In this document: in pieces, positions 1 to 13,400 of the stretch
Layout of the letters: the number at the start of each line of letters is the position of its first letter
Position numbering within the stretch: the stretch's first letter is position 1
NCBI GenBank assembly: GCA_036937835.1
Contig: CM072878.1
Coordinates: 3,806,001 to 3,870,000 of the forward strand
Direction: 5' to 3'
Length of the DNA stretch: 64,000 nt
Source: Pampus argenteus
Lineage: Eukaryota > Chordata > Actinopteri > Scombriformes > Stromateidae
Notes under the pieces: model-generated
Database searches by the model: none
The model's input: the letters and a program-made list of their open reading frames with translations, nothing else
Told to the model about the DNA's origin: nothing
Translations under genes and position numbers: made by a program

Positions 1-458
1 AGCCTCCCCACAACTCATCCGGCAAATCAAAAACGTCACAAGCATTTTATCTTCAATAAATCATTCAAATGCATCTTCTTGTTGGTGTGCTCCTTGCTCG
101 TGAATTGAAGCTTAAGTAGTAAGTTTCAGGGACCACACCTCAACCGCAACTCTTCCGACATTTCTATAAATACCAATCCTCTCCTCTCTTTTGTTCTCAT
201 ATTCTGTATGTCCAATCACATCAGCATATATCTGTGCATCTGCTAACTGACATTAGTGGTGCACTTGAATGTCTGTTTGGTGGCTTGTTCAACAAGCTGG
301 TGTAGAACAAGACATATTTGGGTTTGTAAGATATATAAGAAGGAGACTTTAGCAGGAAAGCTAATATGGATTTAGAGTCTGTGGCTCTTGTGTTGTGTAG
401 AAGGATGCTGTCAAGCTTAGTGTGATAATTTGCTCTGTTTTTTCAGTACTGTCATTAT
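1..458. other. No gene recognised; flank or intron upstream of RBFOX
   Basis: I see no coding region, structural RNA or clear transposon terminus here. The sequence is moderately AT-rich and non-repetitive by eye. Confidence 0.4.
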
Positions 459-845
459 CAAATCAAATTTTATTTATATAGCCCAAAATCACAAAATACA
501 TTTGTCTCAGAGGGCTTTACAATCTGTACAGGGAGTGACACCCTCTGTCCTTAGACCCTTGATTCGAGTGAGGAAAAACTTGCCCACCAAAAAACCTTTT
601 AACAGGGAAAAAGGTGGAAGAAACCTCAGGAAGAGCCACAGAGGAGGGATCCCTCTCCCAGGACGGACAGACGTGCAATGATGTCACATGTACAGAACAA
701 ATCAACACACACATATTGTACACTCACAATGAATAATAATGAATTACAATAGATGATAAGAATAGGTTACAATGAATGATGAATTATTACAGTAGCAGCA
801 AATCATTACATAACTATAAACTGTAATGGGGATATGGCAACATTA
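459..845 (-). mobile_element. 5'-truncated L2 LINE, 3'-UTR fragment
   Basis: The segment opens with the reverse complement of the L2 3' tail (AAATCAAATTTTATTTATATAG). It then follows the 3' UTR of the full-length copy at 9.75 kb nearly base for base, until homology stops near ATATGGCAAC at about 840. It contains no coding sequence, and short open frames here are UTR shadows. I could not identify a target-site duplication with confidence. Confidence 0.85.
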
Positions 846-1304
846 CTGAAAACTACTGAAATAAAGTTGTATCCATCTCTGTAGAATGATAACTAACATT
901 ATTGAATTGATGCAAAACTAGTGGGCAACACCAAAAAACAGCCTAGAATATAAATTTCTTTTGGGTTTTTTTGTTTTTTTTTCTGAAAGGAGAACACAGG
1001 ATAAGTGTTAATGCTAAAATAATGCTACTATCAGAAAATCCTGTGATTGAGCTTCGGTAGAAAATTGTTGGATGGATGGGTGAATATGGGGTTGATTGGA
1101 TTGATTGCCAGGTGCCTTAGCCTGTCCTACTCAACATATGCAACTATGGCTACTGGTGTTATGTTTTGTTTTTCTGCAATCAGTGGTTTACATGTTATTC
1201 ACTTATAAAGGTATGTGGATCAACCCCTCTTTGAAGTACTATGACCCATTAAAACAGTCATCAACTGACTATGTAACTGACTGTTACAAGATACAATCTG
1301 TCAG
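846..1304. other. No gene recognised
   Basis: Unannotated sequence between the L2 tail and the hAT insertion. The 92-codon open frame here has no recognisable domain and runs into the hAT terminus, so I do not call it a gene. Confidence 0.4.
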
Positions 1305-2251
1305 TCTAGATCCCAGGTTCCCAACCCGCGGACCGCGGTCCGGATCCGGACCGGATCGCCACATCATCCGGACCCGAGATTAATTGTAGATTTATTTATT
1401 TTTTTGAGAGGCGAGTCTATTTCATGCCGTAACACTACTTTTCCCTATCCAAGCACTGCACTGAGCAAGCATTGGAAGGTACCAACCAATCGTGTGAGAG
1501 TCATACTACCCATGTGATTCTATCTAGCCAATGAAATCGCCACCTTGAATTCAGAGCGAGGTGCTACGAGTGAGTCTCTGTACGAGCACAGTCAGATTTT
1601 TACTTGGAAGGAGTTGTGCTGCGAGTACGAGACAGTCAGTCAGGAAATGAAGGTGGAAATTGAGCGAGAAGAGATTCAAGTGGATTAAACACAGGGAGAT
1701 GATACTGGAAGAGAGGGCGTAAGTTAGTCGTTACTAGAGAAGTAAGCAATATGAAGCTGTCGAAGAAGAGGAAAGTAGATGCCGAAAATCGAGCTTTCAA
1801 TGCGGAATGGACTGACGCGTACATGTTCATTCTTCCGCCCACGAGCACGAAACCAGTTTGTCTCATATGCTCCGAAACAGTGGCACTTATTTTTTTTAGA
1901 ACTATTTATTTATTCACACAATTTTAACACATGAAGATGTACATAAAATTATATTAATCTCAGTTACAGTTATTCAAATCAACATCATTGCATACCCATA
2001 TATATATATATACACACACAATACCTTTTCCCAGCAAAATTTAAGCTGCTGCATATAGTGTTACAAGTAATACTCCTGCTACATCCCTTATAGTCAAATA
2101 ATGCAGATAATTCACTTAACGATCGCAAACATTGATCGTTACTGAGATACGAAAAGGAATTAAACTAATTTTACAATAATAGATATCCAAAATAACTTTA
2201 CTCCGAAAATTAACAGAAATTAAAATGAAAAAGAAAAAAAAAAAGAGGTGC

Positions 2252-5200
2252 TTAGTGTTCTGATATCATCTTTGTTATTGGTTCCCATCTTCTTTCAAAT
2301 TTTTCCAGTTTCAGTTGCAATCTTGCTGTAGTTTTTTCCATAGTAAATACCTTCTTTACTCTGTCTCTCCACTGCGTTATATTGGGGGGCTGTGGTTTCA
2401 ACCAAGAGGTTGTGATCATTTTCCTTGCTATCAGAAGCAAGACTTTCAGCAAGTAGTTGTGTTTTCTTTCCGTTAAATCCTCAGGTATTATACCCAGTAT
2501 GTATAGGCTTAGCTCAAAGCGTGTATCTGTACCCAGAATTTTCTTTATTTCTTGTTGTACAGATTTCCAGAAATTTAGGAGTTTTGGGCAATCCCAAAAT
2601 ATATGAGTGAAATCACCCACTTTGCCACAGCCCCTCCAACACAAATCAGATGTATTACTGAACTTTGAGGTAATAGAAGGGGTGTTAAAATAACGCATCC
2701 TTACCTTCCAGTCAAACTCCCTCCATGTTGGACTGTTGGTTAATTTTTGTCCAGATCTGAATGTTTCCTCCCAATCATCGTCTGTTATTATTATGTTAGC
2801 TTCCAATTCCCACCTCTCTTTGACATCCATATTATTACCACCTAATTCATATTGTATTGCTTTGTACAATTTTGAAATAAGCCCTTTCTTTGATTCTCCC
2901 TCTGAATATGACATAAGCAATTTTTCAACTTTGGTCGGTTCTTTGCATATTTTTTCCCACTCCCTATGTTTCTGGAGATAGTGTCTTAGTTGCAAATATT
3001 TATAAAGATCAGTATTCGGTAAGTTAAATTCCCATTTGAGTTGGTCAAATGATTTCAAAATCTGCCCCTTAAAAATTTGTCCTATAAATATTAACCCCGT
3101 TTTTGTCCATTTCTCGAATCCTGTGTCCATTGTACATGGTACAAAATCTGGGTTTTGAGCAATTTTTGTTGCTCTGCTCACAGAGCTTGATATATTTAAT
3201 TTCTTTTGTATTGTCGACCATGCTTTCATTGTTCCGATAATGCATTCATTTTGAATCTTAAATTTGTTTTGCATCATCTTAGACATAAATGGTAATGATT
3301 CCAAATGCACCTTTGGACAAGCCCTTTGTTCCATCTCCACCCATATTGTATCTTTATCTTTAGTCATCCATAATATGACCGCTCTAAGTTGAGCCGCCCA
3401 ATAATAGTTCTTTAGATTTGGAAGATTTAAACCTCCCTTATCTTTGGAGGCTAGGAGTGTTTTATATTTAATTCGTGCTTTCTTGTTTTGCCATAAAAAC
3501 TTTGCTATACATTTGTCCAACATAGTAAAGGTGGAGCCAGAGACCATAATTGGTAGAGATTGAAATAAGAATAATAACCTTGGCAAGATATTCATTCTTA
3601 TTATTTCCACCCTCCCAATGAGAGTCAGGGGTAAAATCTCCCATCTATCCATATCCTTCTTAATTTCCTTTATTAATTTCCCATAATTTGCATCGTACAA
3701 CTGTGAAACATGCGGTGTAATAATTACACCCAGATATCTGAACCCCCTGTCCGTCCATTTAAAATCAACCTTTTCTTTCAGTTCTGCTGGGCAATTACCT
3801 GCGACCATCATAGCAGCTGATTTGCTTTCGTTGGTCAGATAGCCTGAGAGTTCTCCGTATTCTTTGAGATTTTCCAAGAGAGCTGGTACCGATAGGGATG
3901 GGCTGTTCAGAAGTACAAGTAAATCATCCGCGAATAAAGATACTTTATGTTCCACCCCTCCTTCATCCCTTATTCCGAATATTTGATTGTTTTGCCTTAT
4001 TGCTTCAGCCAGTGGCTCAATACTTACGGCGAACAATAGTGGACTCAAACAATCCCCTTGTCTCACTCCTCTCTTGAGGAAGAAAAAATCAGAGCAACAG
4101 CCATTAACCCTGATCCGTGATTTTGGGTCTTTGTAAATTGTTTTAACCCATTCTATAAAATCCTGGGGAAACCCAAATGCCGATAGTGTCTGATATAGAA
4201 AGCTCCATTTCACTCTATCAAAAGCCTTCTGGGCATCTAAACTAAGCATCATAGAGGACGTAGATTTATATTTTGTGTTTGAAATTATATTTAGTATTCT
4301 TCTAATGTTGTTTGCTCCCTGCCTACCTGGGATGAATCCAGTTTGATCTGTTTTAATTAATTTGGATATATGTCTCTGCATCCGTTTTGCCATTATGCTT
4401 GTAAGAATTTTCAAATCATTGCAGAGTAAACTCACCGGTCTATATCCCTCACATAAACTTGGATCTTTTCCTTCCTTATGCAAAACCGATATAATGGCTT
4501 CTGACCAAGACTTAGGTGGGTCCCCGGATGATAGAGCATAATTAAATACTCTATGTAGCACAGGCGTTATCTCCTCCCTGAAGCTCTTATAAAACTCTCC
4601 CGGGAACCCATCCGTCCCGGGCGATTTGTTATCTTTAAGAGATTTTATGGTGTCCAATATTTCCTGTGTGGAGATTGGCCCGATCATTTCAGATGCCTCT
4701 TCATCTGACAGAGTTGGTAAATTTATTTTGTTAAGGAATGTTTGTGTTTTACTATCGCTAAGATTAGCTTCAGAATCGTCATATAAATTTCTATAATAAT
4801 CAGCAAACGCTTCCGCAATTTCTTTGGGATTCACCTTGATTTGTTTAGATGTGGGGTGTTTTACTTTTGAGATTATTCTATTTGTTTGGGCCTTTCTAAT
4901 TTGGAATGCTAATAATCGACTGGCTCTGTTTCCCATTTCATAATATCTCTGGCTGGTGAAACGTAGGGATCCTTCTGCTTTAAATGTTAAAAGTTCGTCT
5001 AATTTATCCCTAGTTGTTTTTAACTCACCCAATATAGACGTATCCGATGTTCTTTTATGTTCCCTCTCCAATTCTTTAATCCTGTTCTCCAATTCCGTCT
5101 GTTTTTTTAATCTGGCTCTTTTCATCCTAGATGATATTTCTATTATTTTCCCTCGTATCACTGCTTTCCCTCCCTCCCATAATATTAATGGCGATACCTC

Positions 5201-5254
5201 CCCATTATCATTAATTTGGAAGTATTCTTTTAAGTTCTGCTTTATTTCTTTCAC
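2252..5254 (-). pseudogene. L1 ORF2, reverse transcriptase and C-terminal domain
   Basis: 1000 open codons forming the rest of ORF2. Reverse-transcriptase blocks are all visible: RPVSLLCNDLKIL (about 270), QTGFIPGRQG (about 300), SLDAQKAFDRVKW (about 340), GVRQGDCLSPLLF (about 400) and the catalytic FADDLLVLL (about 440). A cysteine/histidine cluster (CWRGCGKVGDFTHIFWDC, about 850) is the L1 C-terminal zinc-knuckle-like segment. The catalytic residues are intact. The first Met of the frame is not a natural start, because the protein should be continuous with the endonuclease at 5365-6027. It is one frameshift from a complete ORF2. Confidence 0.9.
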
Positions 5255-5364
5255 TGCATTTTCGCTGGATAGAATCGATACATTTAACCTCCAGTATCTG
5301 AAAAGGGGTTCATCGTCCAGACCTATTGTTAACGTGATAGGTGCATGATCACTGATAGTAATGT

Positions 5365-6027
5365 TTATATATCACATTTCAATACTTTATGTACATGTTG
5401 TTGTGAAACATAGAAATAGTCTATCCTGGAATAGCTATCGTGTGGATTTGAATAGAATGTAAAATCTCTACTTCTCGGGTTTTTGTCCCTCCATGGATCA
5501 GTAAGACCAAGCTCTTTAGTAACATTATTCAAAACTCTCGTTTTTTTTGTGCTTGGACCCTGGTCCGGAGGTAATCTATCTACTCTCCCATTTTGTACAG
5601 TGTTAAAATCACCCCCCATCAGTATCATCCCCCTTGCTTCACTGGTTATTACTTTAGCTATCAGTTTGAAAAATGTCTCTTTCTCCTCATTTGGTGCATA
5701 TACATTCAGAATTGAGATTGTCACATCACCTATAGATCCTACAACCATTACATACCGTCCCATATTGTCCTTTATTTCTTTTTCAACCCTGAAAGCTGTA
5801 CCTTTACAAATTAAAATAGCTACCCCCCTTCTTTTGCCGAATGAGGCATGAAATACCTGGTCCACCCATCCCCTTTTTAGTTTTCTATGCTCAGCTTCCG
5901 TCAGGTGCGTCTCTTGTAGTAAGGCTATTGAGCATTGTAGTTTTTTTAGTTGGCTCATTATCTTCGTCCTTTTAATAGGATGGTTAAGACCATGCACGTT
6001 GTATGATACTAACTTCAGCTTACTCAT
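5365..6027 (-). pseudogene. L1 ORF2, apurinic-like endonuclease part, frameshifted at its end
   Basis: 220 codons starting MSKLKLVSYNVHGLN, the usual start of an L1 APE endonuclease. Visible motifs include the catalytic glutamate block (LLQETHL), NVYAPN, the GGDFN metal/active-site block and the SRIDYF segment near the end. The frame stops at TAA beside a short run of AT dinucleotides. Just downstream, the -strand frame of the next ORF continues with the expected ISDHAPI block. The offset fits gain of one AT unit, which would separate endonuclease from reverse transcriptase. It makes the element non-autonomous unless this is a sequencing error. Confidence 0.85.
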
Positions 6028-6500
6028 GTGATTTCCAGATGAGAATCATAAGCACTACACCTCAGAAAAATTAAATAAAAAACTGTACAAGAACTTGCAC
6101 AGTAAAAAGGACAAAACGTGTACATCTCCATTAGAACCAGAACAAATACATAATAACAACAAGAACATAAACCAAAACGTGTGTCTTCCAAAAGTCCCAT
6201 ATTCAGAGAGTTGTGGCGTTTCCTCTCTGGGGAGAAAGCACTATGTGCGTCTACAACTTCTTAAAAGTTGTCAAGAGTTATTAAGAACTCTAAATCCAGT
6301 TTCGCTCCTTCTTAAACCAATGTTTCAGTTTAATAGTTTAATAAGTAGTGCATATCCTAGCTTCTGTCATATTCACCAATTACCCATACGGCATCTGATA
6401 TGGTTATCATTTCTCATCTATACTTAACTGTTGATTTTTAAACGATAATTTTTTTTTACCACTTTCAAACCTTAGTTACCATATCCTGTAGGTGTTGAAT

Positions 6501-7505
6501 TCACTCCAAGAGGGCCTGTAGGTCTGCTTCTGTGACGCGTCGGCTCCGCCTCTCTCCCGGTTCTGCTGCTGCGGTCCAGCTGTACGTCATTTCTCTCTGC
6601 AGCCTCTCCATCCTGTCCTCCATCACGTTAATCCCCATGTCCTTTAACATAGGTGCTGCTTCCATTAGTGTAGAAAATGTCTTTGTCCCTGAGTCCAAAA
6701 ACACTTTAAGCTGTGCCGGGTATGGAGACTGCGCCCTCACGTTTTTCTCCTTCAACTTTTTGATGACTTCCCTCACTTGTTTCCTCTTCTTTTGAACCTC
6801 CGTCGTGTAGTCTTGATTAAAGTAGATGGTCCGTTCCTTATATATAATCCTCTGTGTCCAAGCTTGCCTCATCACGTAGTCCTTTACTCTGTAGTCCAGA
6901 AAGCACACGATGATTGCCCGCGGAGGTGCCGCGCTGTCTTTAGGTTTAGCCACCAGCGAGCGGTGCGCCCTCTCGATGCGAATATCCATATCGTCTGTGA
7001 TCTGGATATTATCCTTAATGAATCCCGTTACGAAGCCTATGGTGTCATTTTTCTCTGCTCCTTCTGGGATACCGTGTATCCGTATGTTGTTCCGTCTCAT
7101 TCTTGACTCCAAGTCATCGCACTTCACAGATAGTTTGGCTGTTTGCTGTAGTAGGAAGGCGGTGGAGCGCTCTAGCCGCGTCGTCCTATCCTCCGTATTT
7201 CCAATTCTTTCCTCCATGTGCCCGGCTCTCTGCTCAAGGGATGTTGTTCTTTCCATAATTTCTGTTATATTTTTTTCGAGCCTTGCCATAGCCTTCTTGT
7301 TGTCGTCTGCCGCTTCAGCGTGTTCCTGTCTTAATTTGCGCAGCTCTGCTAATATGACCGAGTCACGGTCACTGCTGACCGGCTCTTGCCGCTCGCTATA
7401 TGGGCAAGCCGCCTCCGCCGAGTCGGTGACTTTTTCCTTTTCATTGTTCTCATCTCCGGGTTTCCCCTTCTTCACCATACTTTCTGTCCGTTTTGATTGT
7501 CGCAT
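6501..7505 (-). CDS. L1 ORF1 protein (coiled-coil RNA chaperone)
   Basis: 334 codons. The charged N-terminus (about residues 1-50) is followed by a long heptad-rich stretch (about 50-125) predicted to trimerise as in L1 ORF1p. An RRM-like part follows, containing RNNIRIHGIPEGAE, the hallmark of the L1 ORF1 'transposase 22' family. The C-terminal domain continues to residue 334 without stops. In this family the protein binds LINE RNA and forms the cytoplasmic ribonucleoprotein. It is the promoter-proximal gene of the L1, about 470 bp before ORF2. The frame appears intact, but its partner ORF2 is broken. Confidence 0.88.
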   Translation of the reverse strand: MRQSKRTESMVKKGKPGDENNEKEKVTDSAEAACPYSERQEPVSSDRDSVILAELRKLRQEHAEAADDNKKAMARLEKNITEIMERTTSLEQRAGHMEERIGNTEDRTTRLERSTAFLLQQTAKLSVKCDDLESRMRRNNIRIHGIPEGAEKNDTIGFVTGFIKDNIQITDDMDIRIERAHRSLVAKPKDSAAPPRAIIVCFLDYRVKDYVMRQAWTQRIIYKERTIYFNQDYTTEVQKKRKQVREVIKKLKEKNVRAQSPYPAQLKVFLDSGTKTFSTLMEAAPMLKDMGINVMEDRMERLQREMTYSWTAAAEPGERRSRRVTEADLQALLE

Positions 7506-8226
7506 TATCTTCTAGATATATTTACTTACTGCCGTTTTCCCTTTAGTTATTCGCTAGTTTTAATTGGTTTTTTCTAGAGCTACTTTTTCGCTGCCGTCTA
7601 CAACATGGCGCCACCGGAAGTCACAGTGGCACTTATTAAACCAACGTCAAGCGTCACTATGAAACTTAAGCACAAAGCATTTGAACAATCAATCTACAAT
7701 GAACATAATAAAAACAAAATATCGTTCCAAGCTCACTGATGAGCATCTGCACATGTGCATGAGAATGGCATTGACCTCGTTCAAGCCTAGATTTAAAATG
7801 CTGGCAGGGCAAGCTAAAGCTCAATTCTCACACTGAAAAAAACTGGGGAAGGGAGGGAAAGGAGAAGTAAGAGAAACAGTTAAGATGTTTTGTGAATTGT
7901 TTGTTGAGGAGAATATTAACATTGTTCAGTCAAAAGGAAACTCAAGCTGCTATTTTTTTTCTTTCTTAAGCACTTTCTTTGTTTTTGAATACATAATTTA
8001 GTCATTTTTATTTAAACTGCAGCCACATTGTGTAAGCCAGTGTTTCAATGTCAATACATTTCTTTGATTATTTTAACCCGTATTGTGTTTTTTCCCCCTT
8101 CGTCTGTTCATTTTCTCAGGTATCAGTCATACCGCAAATACAAATATGATGTTCCGGACCTCAGCTTGAGGATATTTATTTTAACTGGACCTCCTCAATT
8201 TTTACTTGAATACCCCTGGTCTAGAT

Positions 8227-9748
8227 GCAGGCGATAGTGAGCTCAACTCAAAGTGCTTACAGGCCTCTCTTTTGTGTTTTTTCTACAGCTGTATAAGTAA
8301 CCTAGAAAACAGACCCTACAATGTTATCTGATTATCATTCCAACACTCCAGCTCACTAAAAACAATTGCCTCTGATCTCTGGGGCCATTTTTCAGACACT
8401 ATTCTAATATAATTCATATGATTTTTAATCCTGCATACAGTTTATGCGTGTACCCTTGCAGGCAATAAATTCTGCTCATCATTTATTGTCTGGATTTAAA
8501 ACTTAGTTCATTTTCATACACCACTGGCCTTAAGTGTCATAATAAAATTGATATTATTTTGCGGAGTAAAAATGTTTTCCTTTATCACTGCAAGAAATGC
8601 TTAACTTTTATTTTTCTTGGTTTGACATTCAAACTTGATTCACTCATGAATAACTGCATGGTCAGTATATAGCAAACAGAAGTCTGATGAGACACCCCTG
8701 TTAGGGATGACCTTATTACCTTATTAGAAATGTGACTATATCAAAACCTACACTTAGATTTCTACGTTAGTATTGCCATTAACCAATCCAACTGAAATGT
8801 GATCAAATGGGAGGCGTCCTTGGCATAACGTGTGTCTGATAGAAGCCTGCAACATGACAAAATTTGAACATACATGCCTTGTAGACATAAAACAATGAGG
8901 AAGTTAGTAATATTTTCCACCGGATATTGTAAAATTGATTGATTGGAAAAAAATTAACTGTAACTTTCCATGTTCATGTTTTACAGTTCCAGTGATTGCT
9001 GGAATTCTTCAGGCTCAGCCCTGAATGAACGATAAACAAATATCAAACCTAATACAATATTAACATTCACAGGGGATTGAAAGGACTAAATTAAAATCAC
9101 AAAATTAGACTAAAGTTTATGACAAATTATGTTTACAATGTTAATGAGCAGTCAGAGAATTAGATAGGTTGTAAATAAGACCGTGCATTAGCTAAACTTA
9201 TTTGGAAGAGAATACAAAAATTACACAAACTGTAGCCTGACCTGCTGTACTTTTTACTGTAAAGTAGTGCACATAGTTTTCCTGTGCAATGAAGGGCTAT
9301 TAGCAGCATTGGGGTCCACTCACACTCAGTTTTACCTCCAAAGTGGTTTCCATAATATGGATAATTCAGACTGTCTGACTGCTTGTGTTTCTTGTCCCAA
9401 CTGACATTACTGTAGCAGTGTTATGGCATTCACTGATCTTGATACAAATGATGGACAAACTACAAAAATATGACTCAACATGTAATTAACCAGAACAATT
9501 ATTTAAAGACCTCGTGTATTCTGTTTCTCCTGTGATTTAGCACTTTCCCACACAAATCTGCACTTACCACAAACTTACTGGCTGGCACACAGTGAGGGCA
9601 GAGGCAGTTGCTCACTAACATTATCAGCTGTAGACCAGTGAAGATAAACACCTGCTGGTATACAGTAGTTAACTGAAAATTCTAAATTAAGGGCCATCCT
9701 TATGTATATATTATATATTAAGGCACATATTCTGGGATTTCAAAATAG
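8227..9748. other. No gene recognised
   Basis: About 1.5 kb of AT-rich sequence between the hAT and L2 insertions. I see no exon-like frame with splice sites, RNA gene or transposon terminus. Confidence 0.4.
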
Positions 9749-10428
9749 ATAAATCAAATCAAATTTTATTTATATAGCCCAAAATCACAAAATACATTTG
9801 TCTCAGAGGGATTTACAATCTGTACAGGGAGTGACACCCTCTGTCCTTAGACCCTCGATTCGAGTGAGGAAAAACTTGCCCACCAAAAAACCTTTTAACA
9901 GGGAAAAAGGTGGAAGAAACCTCAGGAAGAGCCACAGAGGAGGGATCCCTCTCCCAGGACGGACAGACGTGCAATGATGTCACATGTACAGAACAAATCA
10001 ACAAACACATATTGTACACTCACAATGAATAACAGTGACAAATAATGACAATGACAAAATGAGAACAATGAATGATGAACCATTACAGCAACAGTGAAAC
10101 TAGTGGTAAAGATACAGATACACAGTAGCAAATTATTAACTAACTATAATCTGTAATGGGGATATGGCAACAATGATGACGGCGACAACACATGCAGTAG
10201 ACGCCACGCAGGACCACAGCAGCAGACACAGTCCACAAGAACCTGCTGGACGAGAGAGCACAGAAACTCCGGGGCAGAAGTTTAATTAGTAACATGATAG
10301 ATAGATGGATTAGATAGATGGATAGATAAGGAGAGAGAGAGAATGAGAGAGAGAGAGCGAGAGAGTATGTGAGTCCCCCAGCAGTCTAGTTCTATGGCAG
10401 CATAACTAAGGGATGACCTGAGCCAGCC

Positions 10429-13400
10429 CTAATTATAAGCTTTATCAAACAGGAAAGTCTTAAGTCTACTCTTAAAGGTGTTGATCGTGTCTGCCTCCCG
10501 AACACAGAGTGGTAGTTTATTCCACAGAAGAGGAGCTTGATAGCTGAAAGCTCTGGCTCCCAATCTACTTTTAGACACTATAGGAACCACAAGGAACCCA
10601 CCATCCTGGGAGCGCAATGTTCTAGTGGGGTGGTAAGGTACTATGAGCTCTTTTAAATATGATGGTGCCTGACCATGAAGAGCTTTGTAAGTTAGGAGAA
10701 GAATTTTAAATTCTATTCTAGACTTAACGGGTAGCCAGTGCAAGGAAGCCAAAATGGGAGAGATGTGATCTCTGATCTTGGTTCCTGTCAGAACACGTGC
10801 AGCAGCGTTCTGAATCAGCTGCAAACTCTTAAGAGACTTATTAGAGCAGCCTGATAGCAAAGAGTTACAATAGTCCAGCCTAGAAGTAACAAATGCATGG
10901 ACTAGTTTTTCTGCATCCACTTGAGAAATGATGCGTCTGATTTTGGCAATGTTACGCAAGTGGAAGAATGCAGTCCTCGAAAGTTGTTTTATATAGTTAT
11001 TAAAGGACAAGTCTTGATCAAAAACAACGCCAAGATTTTTTATGGTGGAGCTGGAGGCCAGGGTGATCCCATCTAAGGCTAAATCTCTGGAATGATAGTT
11101 TCTAAGGTGTTTGGGTCCTATTAGGAGAACTTCAGTTTTTTCTGAATTTAGCATCAGAAAATTGTGGGTCATCCAATTTTTTATGTCCTTAATGCATGCT
11201 TGAAGTCTAGTCAAGTGATTGGTTTCATCAGGCTTGATCGATAAATATAATTGGGTGTCGTCAGCATAACAGTGAAAGTTAATTGAATGATTCCTAATAA
11301 TGTTCCCTAAAGGAAGCATATATAAACTGAAAAGAAGTGGCCCTAATACAGAACCTTGTGGGACTCCATGAGAAACTTTGGTTTGCATGGAGGCTACATC
11401 ATGAACATGAACAAACTGAGAACGGTCTAGGAAATATGACTTAAACCAGCCTAGGGCGGTTCCTTTAATGCCAATTTGGTATTCCAGTCTCTGTAAGAGA
11501 ATCTGATGGTCAATGGTGTCAAATGCGGCACTAAGATCTAATAGGACAAGTACAGAGATGAGTCCTTTGTCTGATGCCATTAGGAGGTCGTTTGTAACTT
11601 TAACTAGTGCGGTCTCTGTGCTATGATTTACTCTAAATCCTGACTGAAACTCCTCGAATAAACTGTTTGTGTGGAGAAAGTCACATAGTTGGTTGGCTAC
11701 GGCTTTCTCAAGTACCTTCGAGATGAATGAAAGGTTTGATATTGGTCTGTAATTGGCTAAAACCTCTTGATCTAGAGTTGGTTTTTTAAGAAGAGGCTTA
11801 ATCACAGCTATTTTAAAGGACTGTGGTACATATCCTGATAATAAAGACAGATTAATCATATTCACTAAGGACGGGCTAACTAAAGGTAATACATCTTTAA
11901 GCAGCCTGGTTGGGATGGGGTCTAAGAGACAGGTTGACGACTTAGATGAAGTAATTATTGTAGTTATTTGTTTAATGTCGACGGGAGAAAAGCAGTCTAA
12001 ATATATGTCAGATTTTATAGCTATTTCCAACCTTGCTGTATCTGAAATCAGATGAGTGCCTGATGAGGGCAAAAGGTGATGAATTTTGTCTCTAATATTT
12101 ATAATTTTATCATTAAAGAAGCTCATGAAGTCATTACTAGTTAGGCTTAATGGAATAGATGACTCAATAGAGCTGTGGTTCTCTGTTAGCCTGGCTACAG
12201 TGCTGAAGAGAAACCTGGGGTTGTTCTTATTTTCCTCAATTAATGAGGAATAATAGGCTGTTCTGGCATTACGCAGAGCCTTCCTATAAATTGCAAGATT
12301 ATCTTGCCAGGCTAGACGAGATTCTTCCAGTTTAGAGGCACGCCATTTACGTTCAGATTTACGTGCCTCTTGCTTTAATTTGCGAGTGTGCTGGCTATAC
12401 CATGGTGCTAACCTCCTCTGTTTTATTCTCTTCTTTTTCATAGGTGCAATAGAGTCAAGAGTTGTCTGTAATGACTCTGTAGTATTACTAACGAGCTGAT
12501 CTATGTGTGAGGGGCTACAGGAAGCTGCTGAGTCCTCTGTAACATTAAGACATGGCATTGAATTTAATACTATAGTAATTGTTTCCTTAAATTTGGCTAC
12601 AGCACTGTCAGATAAACATCTGCTGTAGGAGTTTCTGAAAGAAGGCTTATAGTCCAGTAGTATGAACTCAAAGGTTGTTAGAAAATGGTCAGATAGGATA
12701 GGATTATGTGGAAATACTATTAGATGATCAATTTCAATGCCATATGAGAGTATAAGGTCAAGAGTGTGATTCAGACAATGAGTCGGTTTGTTTACACTCT
12801 GACAGAAGCCAATTGAGTCTAACAAAGAGATAAATGCAGTACTAAGACTATCACTATGGTTGTGGACATGAATATTAAAATCACCTACAATAATTACTTT
12901 ATCTGATTTAACGACCAAGCCTGATGCAAATTCTGCAAATTCAGATAGAAATTCAGAATAAGGACCTGGAGCTCGATATAATATAACAAATAATACTGGC
13001 TGTAATGTTTTCCAGGTTGGGTGAGTCAGGCTAAGAACGAGACTTTCAAATGAATTATAATTTAGTTTAGGTTTAGGATTAATGAGTAAACTAGAGTCAA
13101 ATATGGCTCCAACTCCACCACCTCGACCAGTACTTCGAGGAATATGAGTATTACAATGACTGGGGGGAGTGGATTCATTTAAACTAACATATTCATCCTC
13201 CTGCAACCAGGTTTCAGTGAGGCAGAATAAATCAATATCATAATCAGATATTAATTCATTTACTAAAACAGCTTTAGAGGACAAGGACCTAATATTCAGG
13301 AGTCCACATTTAATTATCTTGTTTTGGACTCTTTGAGATGTTGATTTAATATTTATCAGGTTTTTATGATTTACTCCTCTTCTGTTTGTTTTATCTTTAA

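Larger units (their letters stand above)
1892..7622 (-). mobile_element. Near full-length L1-clade LINE
   Basis: A 5.7-kb element in antisense orientation, with a short poly(T) (poly-A tail) at its left end. It is flanked by the 15-bp repeat ACAGTGGCACTTATT (1877-1891 and 7623-7637), a classic target-primed reverse-transcription duplication. Gene order on the minus strand is ORF1, a spacer of about 470 bp, then ORF2 split into endonuclease and reverse-transcriptase frames. The host DNA is the hAT transposase gene, so the L1 arrived later. Confidence 0.93.
1751..7836 (+). pseudogene. hAT transposase remnant (N- and C-terminal pieces only)
   Basis: The ATG at 1751 opens a lysine-rich start (MKLSKKRKV). 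It continues with the BED-like segment KPVCLICSETVA, typical of the Charlie/GTF2IRD2-like transposases common in fish. The frame is cut at 1891 by the L1 and resumes at 7638 with KHKAFEQ. Shortly after comes the family C-terminus (KLTDEHLHMCMRMAL ... FSH, stop at 7834-7836). The whole catalytic RNase H-like core is missing. A frame change coincides with the deletion junction. The piece cannot make an active transposase. Confidence 0.75.
1312..8219 (+). mobile_element. Internally deleted hAT (Charlie/GTF2IRD2-like) transposon split by an L1
   Basis: The ends read CCAGGTTCCC at left and ACCCCTGG at right, short imperfect inverted termini of hAT type. TCTAGAT directly flanks both ends (1305-1311 and 8220-8226), fitting an 8-bp target duplication with one mismatch. 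Removing the nested L1 leaves about 1.2 kb. What remains is a transposase N-terminus, a deletion junction near 7690-7700 and the transposase C-terminus. It is therefore a non-autonomous deletion derivative, older than the L1 inside it. Confidence 0.8.

Noticed and set aside
1105..1383. 92-codon frame as a small membrane protein
   Set aside because: It has a hydrophobic stretch but no start context or splice evidence, and its end lies within the hAT terminus.
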